64,000 nucleotides of DNA from Clostridium aciditolerans (GCF_016316925.1 NZ_JAEEGB010000013.1:157638-221637); one strand, 5' to 3'; numbered from the stretch's first letter, positions 55,556-63,998 are shown. Numbers and translations: made by a program. Notes: generated from the sequence alone by a model not told the origin.

Positions 55556-56317
55556 TTAAACCTGATCTCTTAATAATTTCATTAACTTATGTGCACCTCC
55601 ATCAGCATTAACAATATCATCATCTGTAAGGCCTGCCTCAACTGCAATATTATATGCTTTACCAAAATCCCCTACATCCTCAGATTTGTGTGCATCACTT
55701 CCCAATGAAAATTTAACACCCATATTCTTTAACTTTTTTATTGTTTCAATATCCATATTCCTATGACTTCTATTAACTTCCAAGGCAGTATTTCTTAGAG
55801 CAGCAACCTTCCCAATTTCAATAATATCTGGATTAACGTATTCTAATGGATGATTTAATATTGCAATTTCATATTTTTTAATAGCATTAATTGCAGCTTC
55901 TGTATAATTCCTTAATAAAAATGGACTTTGTAACGCTCCAGGATGATAACCCACACAAATTATGTCCAAGTAATCAATTATTTCATCTTTAATATCTATA
56001 TCCCCTTTTTTAGTAACGATATTACACTCTACACCGAGAAGAATCTTAAAGTCATTCTCCTTCAATAATGAACTCTTATTAAAATCATCAATTACTTCAC
56101 GTAAATTTTTATATTGATTTAGCTTCATCCCGAAGGCAATATGTTTATAACCATGATCTGTTATGGCAATTTCTTTTAATCCTTTTTTTATTCCAGCTTT
56201 AACATTTGATTCAATACTCCCTTTTGCATGCTCTCCCAAAATAATATTAAATAAGGGAATATGACCCTTCGCAATATTAGTATGAGTATGATAGTCTGCA
56301 ATAATCTTAAAACTCAT
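55556..56317 (-). CDS. PHP-domain phosphatase (YcdX-like)
   Basis: 253 residues. Metal-binding motifs of PHP phosphoesterases are visible: DYHTHTNIAKG (about 8-18), EIAITDHGYKH (about 49-59), LLGVECNI, and the C-terminal FSLGSDAHKSEDVG. The substrate is unknown. GAGGGGAT precedes the ATG. Ordinary chromosomal gene. Confidence 0.85.
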   Translation of the reverse strand: MSFKIIADYHTHTNIAKGHIPLFNIILGEHAKGSIESNVKAGIKKGLKEIAITDHGYKHIAFGMKLNQYKNLREVIDDFNKSSLLKENDFKILLGVECNIVTKKGDIDIKDEIIDYLDIICVGYHPGALQSPFLLRNYTEAAINAIKKYEIAILNHPLEYVNPDIIEIGKVAALRNTALEVNRSHRNMDIETIKKLKNMGVKFSLGSDAHKSEDVGDFGKAYNIAVEAGLTDDDIVNADGGAHKLMKLLRDQV

Positions 56318-56403
56318 TTTATCCCCTCCACAGTTTTATTTTGCCCATATTACTGGATAATTCTCACCATATTATATTCTAAAGCTATTAGGAAATTTTA
56401 ACA

Positions 56404-56448
56404 AAAAAGTGGATACAAGAATCAAATGATTCTTGTATCCACTTTTTT
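56404..56448. terminator. Strong bidirectional terminator
   Basis: AAAAAGTGGATACAAGAATC with a near-perfect complement and T-run. Its GATACAAGAAT/ATTCTTGTATC arms are shared with 51408-51451. Confidence 0.8.
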
Positions 56449-56463
56449 TAAGCTGCATTAGAT

Positions 56464-56682
56464 TTATTTAACTGCTAATTCAGTGCTGTTTTTATCATCA
56501 ACCTGTGCTGAGTCCTTAGCTTTTAAGTCCCCACCAGTAGTTGCAAATATGTTTTTAGCGAGTATTACATCCATAGCAGCCTTTACTTCTGCTTCAGTAA
56601 CATCTTCCTTTACATTGTTAACCCTTATGGCAGTCTTTTTACCGGACTCATTTAAAAAGTTCATAACTAATGTTTTACTCAT
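56464..56682 (-). CDS. DUF2922-family protein
   Basis: 72 residues from the ATG at 56682 (GGGGGAT nine bases upstream). TLVMNFLNESGKKTAIRVNN and EVKAAMDVILAKNIFATTGG match the DUF2922 pattern. Found next to DUF1659 proteins in Firmicutes; function unknown. Confidence 0.8.
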   Translation of the reverse strand: MSKTLVMNFLNESGKKTAIRVNNVKEDVTEAEVKAAMDVILAKNIFATTGGDLKAKDSAQVDDKNSTELAVK

Positions 56683-56703
56683 ATACATATCCCCCTTTTT
56701 TTA

Positions 56704-56850
56704 ATTGACAATTGACAGTTGACAGAGGACAATGATGGTTGATTTTTCTCCTTACGTTGAAAAATCTAAAAAATATAATTTATAAGCTTTTTATGTCCTC
56801 AGGATAAAAAGCATCCTTAATTGTCCATTGTCAATTGTCCTCTGTCCTCT
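56704..56850. repeat. Inverted repeat built from TTGACAAT/GAGGACAAT units
   Basis: The left arm contains ATTGACAATTGACAGTTG and GACAGAGGACAATGATGG (56704-56738). The right arm (56819-56850) is a near complement, made of ATTGTCC and ATTGTCAATTGTCC units and CTCTGTCCTCTG. It is a palindromic repeat between two small co-oriented genes. It could fold into a long hairpin in the transcript joining them. Confidence 0.55.
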
Positions 56851-56852
56851 GA

Positions 56853-57077
56853 TTAAGCGTTCATTATTCCGCTTTGATCTTCTCTTATAACTTCATCTAA
56901 AGTTTTTCCAAGAAGCTTACCAACCTCTACAGACACATCATATATGTCCTGCTCTGTTGCTGTGGTTTTCACCTTTGAAAACCTCTGTGATTTTATTATC
57001 TCTTTTCCCTTGGCATCTACACCATCCTTATATTTAATTACTAGTGTAGTCTGCAGTTTTGTTGCTGTTGCAGCCAT
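56853..57077 (-). CDS. DUF1659-family protein
   Basis: 74 residues from the ATG at 57077 (AAAGGGG nine bases upstream). KLQTTLVIKYKDGVDAKGKE and SQRFSKVKTTATEQDIYDVS are the DUF1659 pattern. It is paired with the DUF2922 gene. Function unknown. Confidence 0.8.
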   Translation of the reverse strand: MAATATKLQTTLVIKYKDGVDAKGKEIIKSQRFSKVKTTATEQDIYDVSVEVGKLLGKTLDEVIREDQSGIMNA

Positions 57078-57392
57078 ACTTATCAACCCCTTTCACTTAA
57101 TATATATACAGCTTGAGGAAATGTAGGTAGTTGCAAGCTTAAATTATTTAATATATTTTTTAATTAGTTTACTTTATGCTAAGTTTACATAATTATATAA
57201 TTGTTAACATCTTTTAAATCCATATTTATTTACAATACAAGAAGATTGCGGCATAATCATATATTTTAAATATATTTAGAATTAGTTAAGTTGAAGGGTA
57301 TCACAAATAAGTGAGGTTTCTAGCCTTAGACATTAACTTTAATTGCCTAAGGCTATTTTTTATTGTATATATTGTTGTAAAACATAGTCTTT
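57078..57392. other. Intergenic region with an orphan plus-strand terminator
   Basis: AT-rich, no credible gene. It carries the hairpin TAGCCTTAG (57321-57329) / CTAAGGCTA (57347-57355) followed by T7 on the plus strand. No plus-strand gene lies to its left, so it may end a small unannotated transcript, or serve the convergent MerR gene less efficiently. Confidence 0.4.
57321..57362 (+). terminator. Intrinsic terminator, plus orientation
   Basis: A 9-bp stem TAGCCTTAG/CTAAGGCTA with T-run. The minus strand after the stem lacks a T-run, so orientation is plus. Confidence 0.6.
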
Positions 57393-58202
57393 TTATTTTG
57401 TAACTTTAACACTGATTTTTGTTATAAAATCAATACTATCTTGTGTAGCTAATACATTTATTAAATATTCCTCATATGCATCTGAACAAATAGTAAGACC
57501 CTGTTTCTTAACCTTATCAATAAATTCCTTATAAAAGTCTGGTATTAGTTCATAACAACCCTTATAGTAAGTTATTGCATATAATCCAGATTCCTTTATT
57601 GTAGTAGATGGATTAGCTGTATTAAAAAATAATCTATCAATTTTATCAAATCTACCTGAAATCAAATCATTTTTAGCAATAATAGAGCCAATATATGCGG
57701 GTCCCTTTAAATCTGTTTTCTTAAGAAACTCATCATAGTGATCTGACCATTCTTCAGTACTTATGTCACTTTCTAAAAGATCTTTATCACTTTCTAAAAT
57801 AAATTCTTCTTCAAGCTTTTCTAATACAATTTCATTTAATGGTGCATTTAATGCTTCCTCTGATTTAGTAATAATCGTATTAAGAAGATGGCGAATTTGT
57901 ATTAATTTTTCAATTTCTTCATCAACTTTATTAAGTTGATTTTTTGATAAATCAATTAACTTATTGGGTGATGGTGATTCAAGGTAATATTCTAATGATT
58001 TTAAGGGAAAGTTAAGTTCTCTTAAAGATTGAATTATCCAGAAAATATCAAGTTGTGGTATTGTATAATATCGGTACCCATTATCATTTACACCTGCAGG
58101 TTTAAATAGACCTATTTTATCATAATAAAATAGCGTATCTTTTTTTACTCCAAATCTCTTGGCAAATTCACCTGTTGTAAATGTTTTTAAATTTTTTCTA
58201 AT
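57393..58202 (-). CDS. MerR-family regulator, probable control of agmatine deiminase-like gene
   Basis: About 269 residues. The HTH is TTGEFAKRFGVKKDTLFYYD followed by KIGLFKPAGVNDNGYRYYTI. A coiled linker and a C-terminal GyrI-like effector domain follow (YITYYKGCYEL-like strand, ELIPDFYKEFIDKVKKQGLT). A perfect AAGGAGG lies where only an ATT (58202) is suitably placed; the upstream ATG (58238) has no binding site. The gene is divergent from the deiminase-like gene, which it probably regulates. Confidence 0.75.
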   Translation of the reverse strand: MRKNLKTFTTGEFAKRFGVKKDTLFYYDKIGLFKPAGVNDNGYRYYTIPQLDIFWIIQSLRELNFPLKSLEYYLESPSPNKLIDLSKNQLNKVDEEIEKLIQIRHLLNTIITKSEEALNAPLNEIVLEKLEEEFILESDKDLLESDISTEEWSDHYDEFLKKTDLKGPAYIGSIIAKNDLISGRFDKIDRLFFNTANPSTTIKESGLYAITYYKGCYELIPDFYKEFIDKVKKQGLTICSDAYEEYLINVLATQDSIDFITKISVKVTK

Positions 58203-58299
58203 AAAAATCCCTCCTTCTTGACTATTGACCAACTCCATACTTTATAATGCATCTTAACTAAATAAATTGCAATAATAGAAATATAAAGGAGATGTTAAT

Positions 58300-59532
58300 A
58301 TGGAAAAATATAGAACAGTTGGAGAATTTGAAAAACAAGAGTCTGTAATGATTATATGGCCTAGAAGTGCTTATGCAACTAAAACTCTAAATAATGATGT
58401 TGTAAGCACTCAAGTAGTTCAAGCCATAATAGATGAAGTAAAAGTAATTATTTGTTGCTTTGACAATGATGTACAAAAACGCGCTAAGAGTGTGTTAGAT
58501 AGTGAAGGTGTTGATACCAGCTTAATCGAGTTTTTAATATTCCCCTCACGTATAGTATATCCTCGCGATTTTGGAGCAGAGGTAATGATAAGCGACAAAG
58601 GAAATCGTGCTAGAGTTGATTTTCGTTTTGATATGTATGGATATTATAAAGAAGATGATGAACTTTCTAAACTTCTATATGGTTTTAGTAAATTCCACGC
58701 TGAAAGTGTTGGAATAGAAAATACAAGATATTGTGACTTAATTAGTGAAGGTGGAGATCATGAATTTAATGGTAAGGGTATTATGATGGCTATAAGAGAA
58801 ACTGAGGTAGATAAGCGTAACTCTAATAAATCTCTTGCTCAGGTAGAAAAAGATTTAAAAGAAGCATTTAACTTGGACCAAATAATTTGGCTTCCTCAAT
58901 GTTCTTATGATGATGATTACTCATATAATGGACCAATACCATCCGCTGATGGCTTAATTAGCTCTTATCGTGCCGCATCTGCTAACGGTCATATTGATGA
59001 AATTTGTAGGTTTGTTAGTGAAGATACAATTTTAATAGCATATATTTCTGATGAGGAAGCTCGTGATAGTAAGCTTCATTCATTAAATAAAGAAAGATTA
59101 GATAAAGCCTATAAAGCTGTTAAGTCAGCTAAAAACTTTGATGGTCAACCTTTTAAAATACTTAAAATGCCTGTTCCTGAGCCAATATATATTAATATAA
59201 ATCCAGATGATGATGCTTATGGGCATTGGCATGAAGCAAAAGAAGAAATGAATGGATTATTTTTAGATGGAACATCGTTCCCAGAAGATGTTATAAATGT
59301 ATTGCCTGCAATAAGTTATTGTAACTTCTTAATCGTAAATAATGTAGTTGTTGCTCAAAAATACTATGAAGAAGGAATGTTAAAGTTAATTAAAGAAAAA
59401 GATGAAGAAGCTTTAGCAATTTTGAAGTCTGCTTTTCCAAATCATAAAATTGTTCAAGTTAATCCATTGGCTCTTAATTTATACGGTGGAGGAATTCACT
59501 GTCATACAAGAAATGTTCCTTCAGCAATATAA
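58300..59532 (+). CDS. Agmatine deiminase / peptidylarginine deiminase family protein
   Basis: 410 residues. The guanidine-modifying fold is seen with YPRDFGAEVMI, the substrate-binding SEGGDHEFNGKG (about 149-160), and the catalytic-Cys motif NLYGGGIHCHTRNVP (about 394-408). Agmatine deiminases usually read EGGSxH and GGGNIHCIT, so this is a divergent member and the exact substrate is uncertain. AAAGGAG precedes the ATG. Divergent from a MerR gene. Confidence 0.78.
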   Translation: MEKYRTVGEFEKQESVMIIWPRSAYATKTLNNDVVSTQVVQAIIDEVKVIICCFDNDVQKRAKSVLDSEGVDTSLIEFLIFPSRIVYPRDFGAEVMISDKGNRARVDFRFDMYGYYKEDDELSKLLYGFSKFHAESVGIENTRYCDLISEGGDHEFNGKGIMMAIRETEVDKRNSNKSLAQVEKDLKEAFNLDQIIWLPQCSYDDDYSYNGPIPSADGLISSYRAASANGHIDEICRFVSEDTILIAYISDEEARDSKLHSLNKERLDKAYKAVKSAKNFDGQPFKILKMPVPEPIYININPDDDAYGHWHEAKEEMNGLFLDGTSFPEDVINVLPAISYCNFLIVNNVVVAQKYYEEGMLKLIKEKDEEALAILKSAFPNHKIVQVNPLALNLYGGGIHCHTRNVPSAI

Positions 59533-59558
59533 AATGGTATATAAGAATAAATAAAACA

Positions 59559-59655
59559 GGGCTTACTTTTGTAAGGTAAGTCCTCAAACTAAGCCTTAGA
59601 TAACTTAAAAACACTAAGTGTTATTTTAAAGACCACTTAATTTCTTAAGTGGTCT
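59559..59655. terminator. Two terminator hairpins between convergent genes
   Basis: GGGCTTAC...GTAAGTCC (59559-59583) and AGACCACTTAA...TTAAGTGGTCT (59630-59655, perfect 11-bp stem). The second is symmetrical and can serve both the deiminase-like gene and the GH4 gene. Confidence 0.65.
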
Positions 59656-59678
59656 AATTATTTGCAAAGGAATACAAA

Positions 59679-61106
59679 TTAATTATTCTTGCCCTCTAAA
59701 AATTCTATTCTTTCTTTAAATTGAGGCAAATATTCTTTGTGTGCAACTAACATTTCATCTAAAATTGTTTGTGCGATTTTCCCGCTTGGAACAAGTGGGT
59801 TAATTGTAAATGCTTGTAACGCAGTACTATAATCTCCTGTTACCGCAGCTTTAATGGTGGTTAACTCCATGTCTTTCATATGCTGTAACAATCCTCTACT
59901 TGAGGAGTCAAAGGATCCCCATGAAAGTGGAACTGGACCATTAGAAGTAATAAGAGAACTTACCTCAACAACTACGTCATCTGGCAGGTCTGAAATAGCA
60001 CCGTTATTTTTCGTACTTACTACCATATGGCTGCGCTTATCATTATATATGGAAGTAATTAACTCACATGCTGCATCAGAATAGTAAGCTCCTCCACGTT
60101 TTGCAAGTTGTGGTGGCTTTATGCTTAAGTTAGGATCTTTGTAAAGTTCGAATAATTCTGCTTCTGTACGTTTTACTACCTCTGCTCTAGTTTCACCTTT
60201 CTCAAAGGCTTCTAGCTCTTCTTTTAACATATCATCTGTAATATAGTAATACCTATGATACATGCATGGTATAATTCCTAAATTGCGAACTTGTTCTGGT
60301 AAAAATCCAATATTAGGGATATTTTGAACTCCAGCTTTTTGCTCACCATCTTCATCAGGATTATTGTTTGGATTTATTGGACTCTTAACTCCTTCTAAAG
60401 CCTTCACCAATCCCTCAGGTGATGTATATGCAGCTTCAATTACATCTTTTGTTTTTTCTACTCCTGTTTTATCCCATACACGATGCCAATGAAAATGGTT
60501 TAATCCTCCGAAACGGAAGAATAAATCTTCCTCTTTTTCTTTTAAAGCTCCTGCTGCAATTTTACTACACATAATAGGTATATTACATAAGCCTACTACT
60601 TTATCCCAATGACCATAACGAATAACTGCTTCTGTTACCATTCCAGATGGATTGGTGAAATTAACTAACCATGCATCTGGACAAAGTTCCTTCATATCTT
60701 CCACAATATCTAATATTACAGGAATTGTACGAAATGCTTTAAACATTCCTCCTGCACCATTGGTTTCTTGTCCAATTATTCCATGGGATAAAGGAATTCT
60801 CTCATCCTTAATACGAGCATCTAATAAACCTACTCGAAGTTGAGTAGAAACAAAATTTGCATCCTTTAGTGCTTTACGACGATCTAATGTTAAGTGAATC
60901 TCCCAAGCTAGTCCTGCTGCTTTAACCATTCTCTTTGCTAGATCACCAACAATCTCTAGTTTTTCTCTTCCAGCTTCAATATCTACTAACCATAATTCTT
61001 TGATTGGTAATTCATCTTTTCTTTTTATAAAACCTTCTATTAATTCTGGTGTATAACTTGATCCACCGCCAATAGTTACTATTTTCAAATTCTTTTTCAT
61101 ATTCAT
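59679..61106 (-). CDS. GH4 family 6-phospho-beta-glucosidase-like enzyme
   Basis: 475 residues. GH4 features: NAD-binding GGGSSYTPELIEGF, NFTNPSGMVTEAV, metal-binding Cys in GLCNIP (about 172) and His in GGLNHFHWHR (about 203). GH4 enzymes hydrolyse phosphorylated glycosides using NAD and Mn. The sugar cannot be named from this alone. The divergent or upstream RpiR-type regulator (61267-62037, same strand) is likely related. ATG 61106 sits five bases after AAAGG. Confidence 0.85.
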   Translation of the reverse strand: MNMKKNLKIVTIGGGSSYTPELIEGFIKRKDELPIKELWLVDIEAGREKLEIVGDLAKRMVKAAGLAWEIHLTLDRRKALKDANFVSTQLRVGLLDARIKDERIPLSHGIIGQETNGAGGMFKAFRTIPVILDIVEDMKELCPDAWLVNFTNPSGMVTEAVIRYGHWDKVVGLCNIPIMCSKIAAGALKEKEEDLFFRFGGLNHFHWHRVWDKTGVEKTKDVIEAAYTSPEGLVKALEGVKSPINPNNNPDEDGEQKAGVQNIPNIGFLPEQVRNLGIIPCMYHRYYYITDDMLKEELEAFEKGETRAEVVKRTEAELFELYKDPNLSIKPPQLAKRGGAYYSDAACELITSIYNDKRSHMVVSTKNNGAISDLPDDVVVEVSSLITSNGPVPLSWGSFDSSSRGLLQHMKDMELTTIKAAVTGDYSTALQAFTINPLVPSGKIAQTILDEMLVAHKEYLPQFKERIEFLEGKNN

Positions 61107-61233
61107 CACTACCTTTCCATGACCATATTATAATTCAAACTATTAATCCTTAGAATATTTATAGCGCTTATAGTCACAAAGAGGACTGTTTAGTTACATG
61201 TTCCACCTAAAAAACAAAGTGTTTTTTGGACAA

Positions 61234-61269
61234 CAAAAGCCCCCCTTAATTTTTTAAGGAGGGTTTTTA
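61234..61269 (-). terminator. Terminator of the RpiR-type gene
   Basis: CCCTCCTTAA/TTAAGGGGGG stem followed by CTTTTGTT on the minus strand, starting at the RpiR-family stop codon. Confidence 0.65.
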
Positions 61270-62037
61270 ACACTCTGAAGGTGTTTTCATACTTTGCTTT
61301 TTTAATATGGTTAACTTAGCTAAAGCTTCAATTATATACACTGCTGGAATTTGTGAAGTTATATCTACTTTCCCCCATGAATTCTCATAGGCTAACTCCC
61401 TTTGTATATAATATGAAATATTATAATCTGACATTTTTGCTAAGGTGCTATTCTTGCTGTTAGTTATAGACACTACAGTTGCCTTACTTCTTTTCAATAT
61501 CTCAGAATTTTGAACCAGAACCTCAACCTCACCCTCAACAGATAAGGTAATTATTATAGTTTCATTTGGTACTTCTAGATTTATTGGAAACATTGGATAG
61601 TTGACTCCTGTAGAAAAAATTCCAACATTACAGAAATATCGGCTAGCATAATCAGCGATTATTCCTGAATTACCTACACCTAAAAAAATAACATGTTTCT
61701 TTGACGCTATAACATTTGCGATTTTATCAAGCTGATTTTGAAAGTCTTCAGTATTTGCTCTTTGTAAAAAATCCTGGACTATTGAAGAATCATGCTTTTT
61801 GGGGCGATTACTACTCTTGTCTAATTCCAGCTTATATCTCACTTTGAATTCAGAAAATCCATCACAATTCAATTTCCTGCAAAATCTAGTGATAGTAGTA
61901 GTTGAAACATGAGCTTCATTAGCTACTTCTCTAATAGTCATATAGGCAATTTTTTCACTATTTTTTAATATAAAATTATAAACCTCATAATCTAAATCAC
62001 TAAATTGACTTAAAACTTGGTTAGAAAATAAACCCAC
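61267..62037 (-). CDS. RpiR/MurR-family regulator (HTH plus SIS domain)
   Basis: 256 residues. The N-terminal HTH_6 (SEKIAYMTIREVANEAHVST, then TTITRFCRKLNCDGFSEFKV) is followed by a SIS sugar-phosphate-binding domain (KKHVIFLGVGNSGIIADYAS, then IIITLSVEGEVEVLVQNSEI). Such regulators respond to sugar phosphates. The terminator behind it suggests the GH4 gene has its own promoter. GTG start after AAGGTGG. Confidence 0.85.
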   Translation of the reverse strand: MGLFSNQVLSQFSDLDYEVYNFILKNSEKIAYMTIREVANEAHVSTTTITRFCRKLNCDGFSEFKVRYKLELDKSSNRPKKHDSSIVQDFLQRANTEDFQNQLDKIANVIASKKHVIFLGVGNSGIIADYASRYFCNVGIFSTGVNYPMFPINLEVPNETIIITLSVEGEVEVLVQNSEILKRSKATVVSITNSKNSTLAKMSDYNISYYIQRELAYENSWGKVDITSQIPAVYIIEALAKLTILKKQSMKTPSEC

Positions 62038-62156
62038 AGAGTATCACCACCTTCCCAACATTATAAAATATAAAATGTTAAAAAACAAGTTTCTATCATT
62101 TGAAAATGCTTATTCAGAGCTTAATGAACAAGTAAAAATATTATGTATTTGCATTA

Positions 62157-62846
62157 CTAAATATTTAGTAATGCATTTGTAATTTCCTCAAATCTTTCAT
62201 CAGTTATACCAAGTTTTTTCTTAAATGGTTCATCGTCCATTCTTGCAACAATTATCTTGCCTGGAGATATTTCCTTAATAATATTTTTTATCTTCTGAAC
62301 TGATTCTTCATCATCGTTATATCCCTTAATGATAGTAATTTCAAATATGAATTTCCCTTTGTATTGTTTATTAAAGGAAACCATGTTTGAAATATATTCT
62401 GCTAACGTATACCCTTTAATTGGTCTTTGGATTTTTTGAAAATCTTCTTCTGTTATTGCTTTTATTTCTCCAATAACCTCATCACATTTATTAGCAATTT
62501 TTATATATTCATCTCTACCTAGTAAATATCCATTAGAAAGCAGCCTTACAGGTAAACCTTTGTCTTTAATTAAATCAATAATATCACCAATTTTATCATT
62601 TACTAAGGCTTCTCCTTTTGAGTTAATAAAGATTAATTCTGCTTTTGTATTTTCTATCATGCTTTCTAGTTCAATCAATGAACTATCTATTTTATCAAAT
62701 GACTTTTGGGTATCTACCTTATTTTGCGACCTTCCAATAGGACAAAATATGCAGTCAAAGTTACAATGCTTTTCTGGAAGTATGTTAACTTCCAGTACCC
62801 TTCTTCCATCTTCAATATAAATATCTTTATAACTGAAACCACCCAT
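62157..62846 (-). CDS. Radical SAM protein
   Basis: 229 residues. The iron-sulfur motif is EKHCNFDCIFCPIGRSQNK (C-x3-C-x2-C, about 29-36), with later ELIFINSKGEALVNDKI and LPVRLLSNGYLLGRDEY strands of the TIM barrel. The C-terminal part (GKIIVARMDDEPFKKKLGIT) ends with a short helical tail. Substrate unknown. ATG 62846 has AGGAG nine bases upstream. It lies 100 bases downstream of the B3/4 gene in the same direction, with a hairpin pair between. Confidence 0.8.
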   Translation of the reverse strand: MGGFSYKDIYIEDGRRVLEVNILPEKHCNFDCIFCPIGRSQNKVDTQKSFDKIDSSLIELESMIENTKAELIFINSKGEALVNDKIGDIIDLIKDKGLPVRLLSNGYLLGRDEYIKIANKCDEVIGEIKAITEEDFQKIQRPIKGYTLAEYISNMVSFNKQYKGKFIFEITIIKGYNDDEESVQKIKNIIKEISPGKIIVARMDDEPFKKKLGITDERFEEITNALLNI

Positions 62847-62875
62847 CACCTTTTTCTCCTTTCAATCGAAACACT

Positions 62876-62944
62876 GGGCAACCTAATCTTGCTCGCTCCC
62901 GCTCGCAGGTTGCCCGTTAAAGGTCATTTAGACCTTTAACCTCC
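62876..62944. repeat. Paired-hairpin element, copy 1
   Basis: Hairpin 1: GGGCAACCT (62876-62884) with AGGTTGCCC (62907-62915). Hairpin 2: TTAAAGGTC (62917-62925) with GACCTTTAA (62931-62939), loop ATTTA. The second hairpin and its borders (TGCCCG before, CCTCC after) match copy 2 at 63958-63990, with compensatory base changes in the stem. Confidence 0.65.
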
Positions 62945-62949
62945 TCAAA

Positions 62950-63657
62950 TTACTTTATTAATACTTCTTTATTGTTAATATCAAGAATTGAAAACTTACA
63001 TGTTCCACCTAAGTTATCCTGTACTGTTTTTGCTAAATCTTTTAAAGCATTCTCAAACTCTTTTAATCTTCTTTCATCAATTAATTCAATACACAAAAAA
63101 GCATTCCTTGTATTTTCAGTGAGCATTGTTCTTACTGATTCGCGCCAATTAAAGGACCTGCAAATTGCTCCTTCATTATCTTTATATACTATTTCGCCTT
63201 CATATGGTGGTGCATTTTCATCCGTTCCTAATGTAACAAAATTTTCATTTCCAACTGCTTTAGTCAATCTTATATCCCCTACAAATGTATCGATATCCTC
63301 TCCACCGCAGGGCAATCCATATCTTAATGAAATAGAGTTGTAAATATCAACTAGAGGATTAATAGTTCCTAAATGGTTTCCATTATGCACTCGCTTTAGT
63401 AATGCTTCAATTGATGACCTTGCACCTTTCTTTATTTTAAATTTTTGAAACGCCTCTCTCCATACTTTTATAACTTCGTTACTACTGAATTCTGCATTAT
63501 GCAGATGGTTTAAAGCTTCTTTTTCTGCTTTTGAAATCATTTCCTTATATTGTTCTTCATCTTTTATAGAGTTATTTATGCCGTTACAAATAACAACTCC
63601 AATCCTTGCATTGGGAAATAGGCTCCAAAAGTCATCTTCAGTAACAAATTTTTTCAT
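62950..63657 (-). CDS. B3/4-domain protein under a guanidine-I riboswitch (possible CtdA-like tRNA-editing enzyme)
   Basis: 235 residues forming a stand-alone B3/4 domain as found in the beta subunit of phenylalanyl-tRNA synthetase: EEALNHL-type helix, KIKKGARSSIEALLKRVHNG, NPLVDIYNSISLRYGLPCGG, EDIDTFVGDIRLTKA, GEIVYKDNEGAICRSFNWRE. GAGGAGG precedes the ATG. The guanidine-I riboswitch lies directly upstream. Known family members hydrolyse mischarged tRNA; a B3/4 protein (CtdA) that deacylates canavanyl-tRNA has been described. The link to guanidine sensing makes a guanidino-amino-acid substrate plausible, but this is inference. Confidence 0.8.
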   Translation of the reverse strand: MKKFVTEDDFWSLFPNARIGVVICNGINNSIKDEEQYKEMISKAEKEALNHLHNAEFSSNEVIKVWREAFQKFKIKKGARSSIEALLKRVHNGNHLGTINPLVDIYNSISLRYGLPCGGEDIDTFVGDIRLTKAVGNENFVTLGTDENAPPYEGEIVYKDNEGAICRSFNWRESVRTMLTENTRNAFLCIELIDERRLKEFENALKDLAKTVQDNLGGTCKFSILDINNKEVLIK

Positions 63658-63680
63658 TTAAATATACCTCCTCAACAATA

Positions 63681-63801
63681 AAAAAAGCCATAGAAATATT
63701 ATTAAATATCTCCCAGGCTTTTATCCTTCCGTGTACACAGTCAACTGTGAGTTTTCTCTCGGACCAGCCAGTTACAAACTGCGGAACCCTAGAAAACTTA
63801 A
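63681..63801 (-). ncRNA. Guanidine-I (ykkC) riboswitch with overlapping terminator
   Basis: The minus strand carries the conserved blocks AGTTTTCTAGGGTTCCG, CTGGTCCGAGAG, ACACGGA, GATAAAAGCC and TGGGAGA in order, closely matching the ykkC consensus of the guanidine-binding class. The AAAGCC block can pair with GGCTTTTTTTA (63681-63690), giving a terminator. Guanidine would stabilise the aptamer and allow read-through into the B3/4 gene. Confidence 0.9.
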
Positions 63802-63845
63802 ATATATAATTAAATTATGATTTATAAGTTCAAAATTATGGACTA

Positions 63846-63874
63846 ATTTTAGCATAATACTAAGGTTTAGTCAA
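63846..63874 (-). promoter_or_regulatory. Promoter of the guanidine-riboswitch operon
   Basis: TTGACT (63869-63874), a 17-base spacer and TAAAAT (63846-63851) on the minus strand, about 40 bases before the aptamer. Confidence 0.7.
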
Positions 63875-63919
63875 CTATACGCTTTGCAGCTCCCCGGTAG
63901 TTATAAACAGAATTCTTGG

Positions 63920-63998
63920 CTTCAGATGGAGTTTGTCTGCGACCACTAGGCAATTCTGCCCGTTAAATGCCATTTAGGCATTTAACCTCCATCTGAAG
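63920..63998. repeat. Paired-hairpin element, copy 2, with outer stem
   Basis: Outer arms CTTCAGATGGAG (63920-63931) and CTCCATCTGAAG (63987-63998) enclose GGCAATTCTGCC (63949-63960) and TTAAATGCC/GGCATTTAA (63963-63985, loop ATTTA). The inner region aligns with 62911-62944. Confidence 0.65.

Noticed and set aside
57301-57362. A riboswitch-like leader before the MerR gene
   Set aside because: The hairpin faces away from the gene and no conserved aptamer blocks are recognisable.
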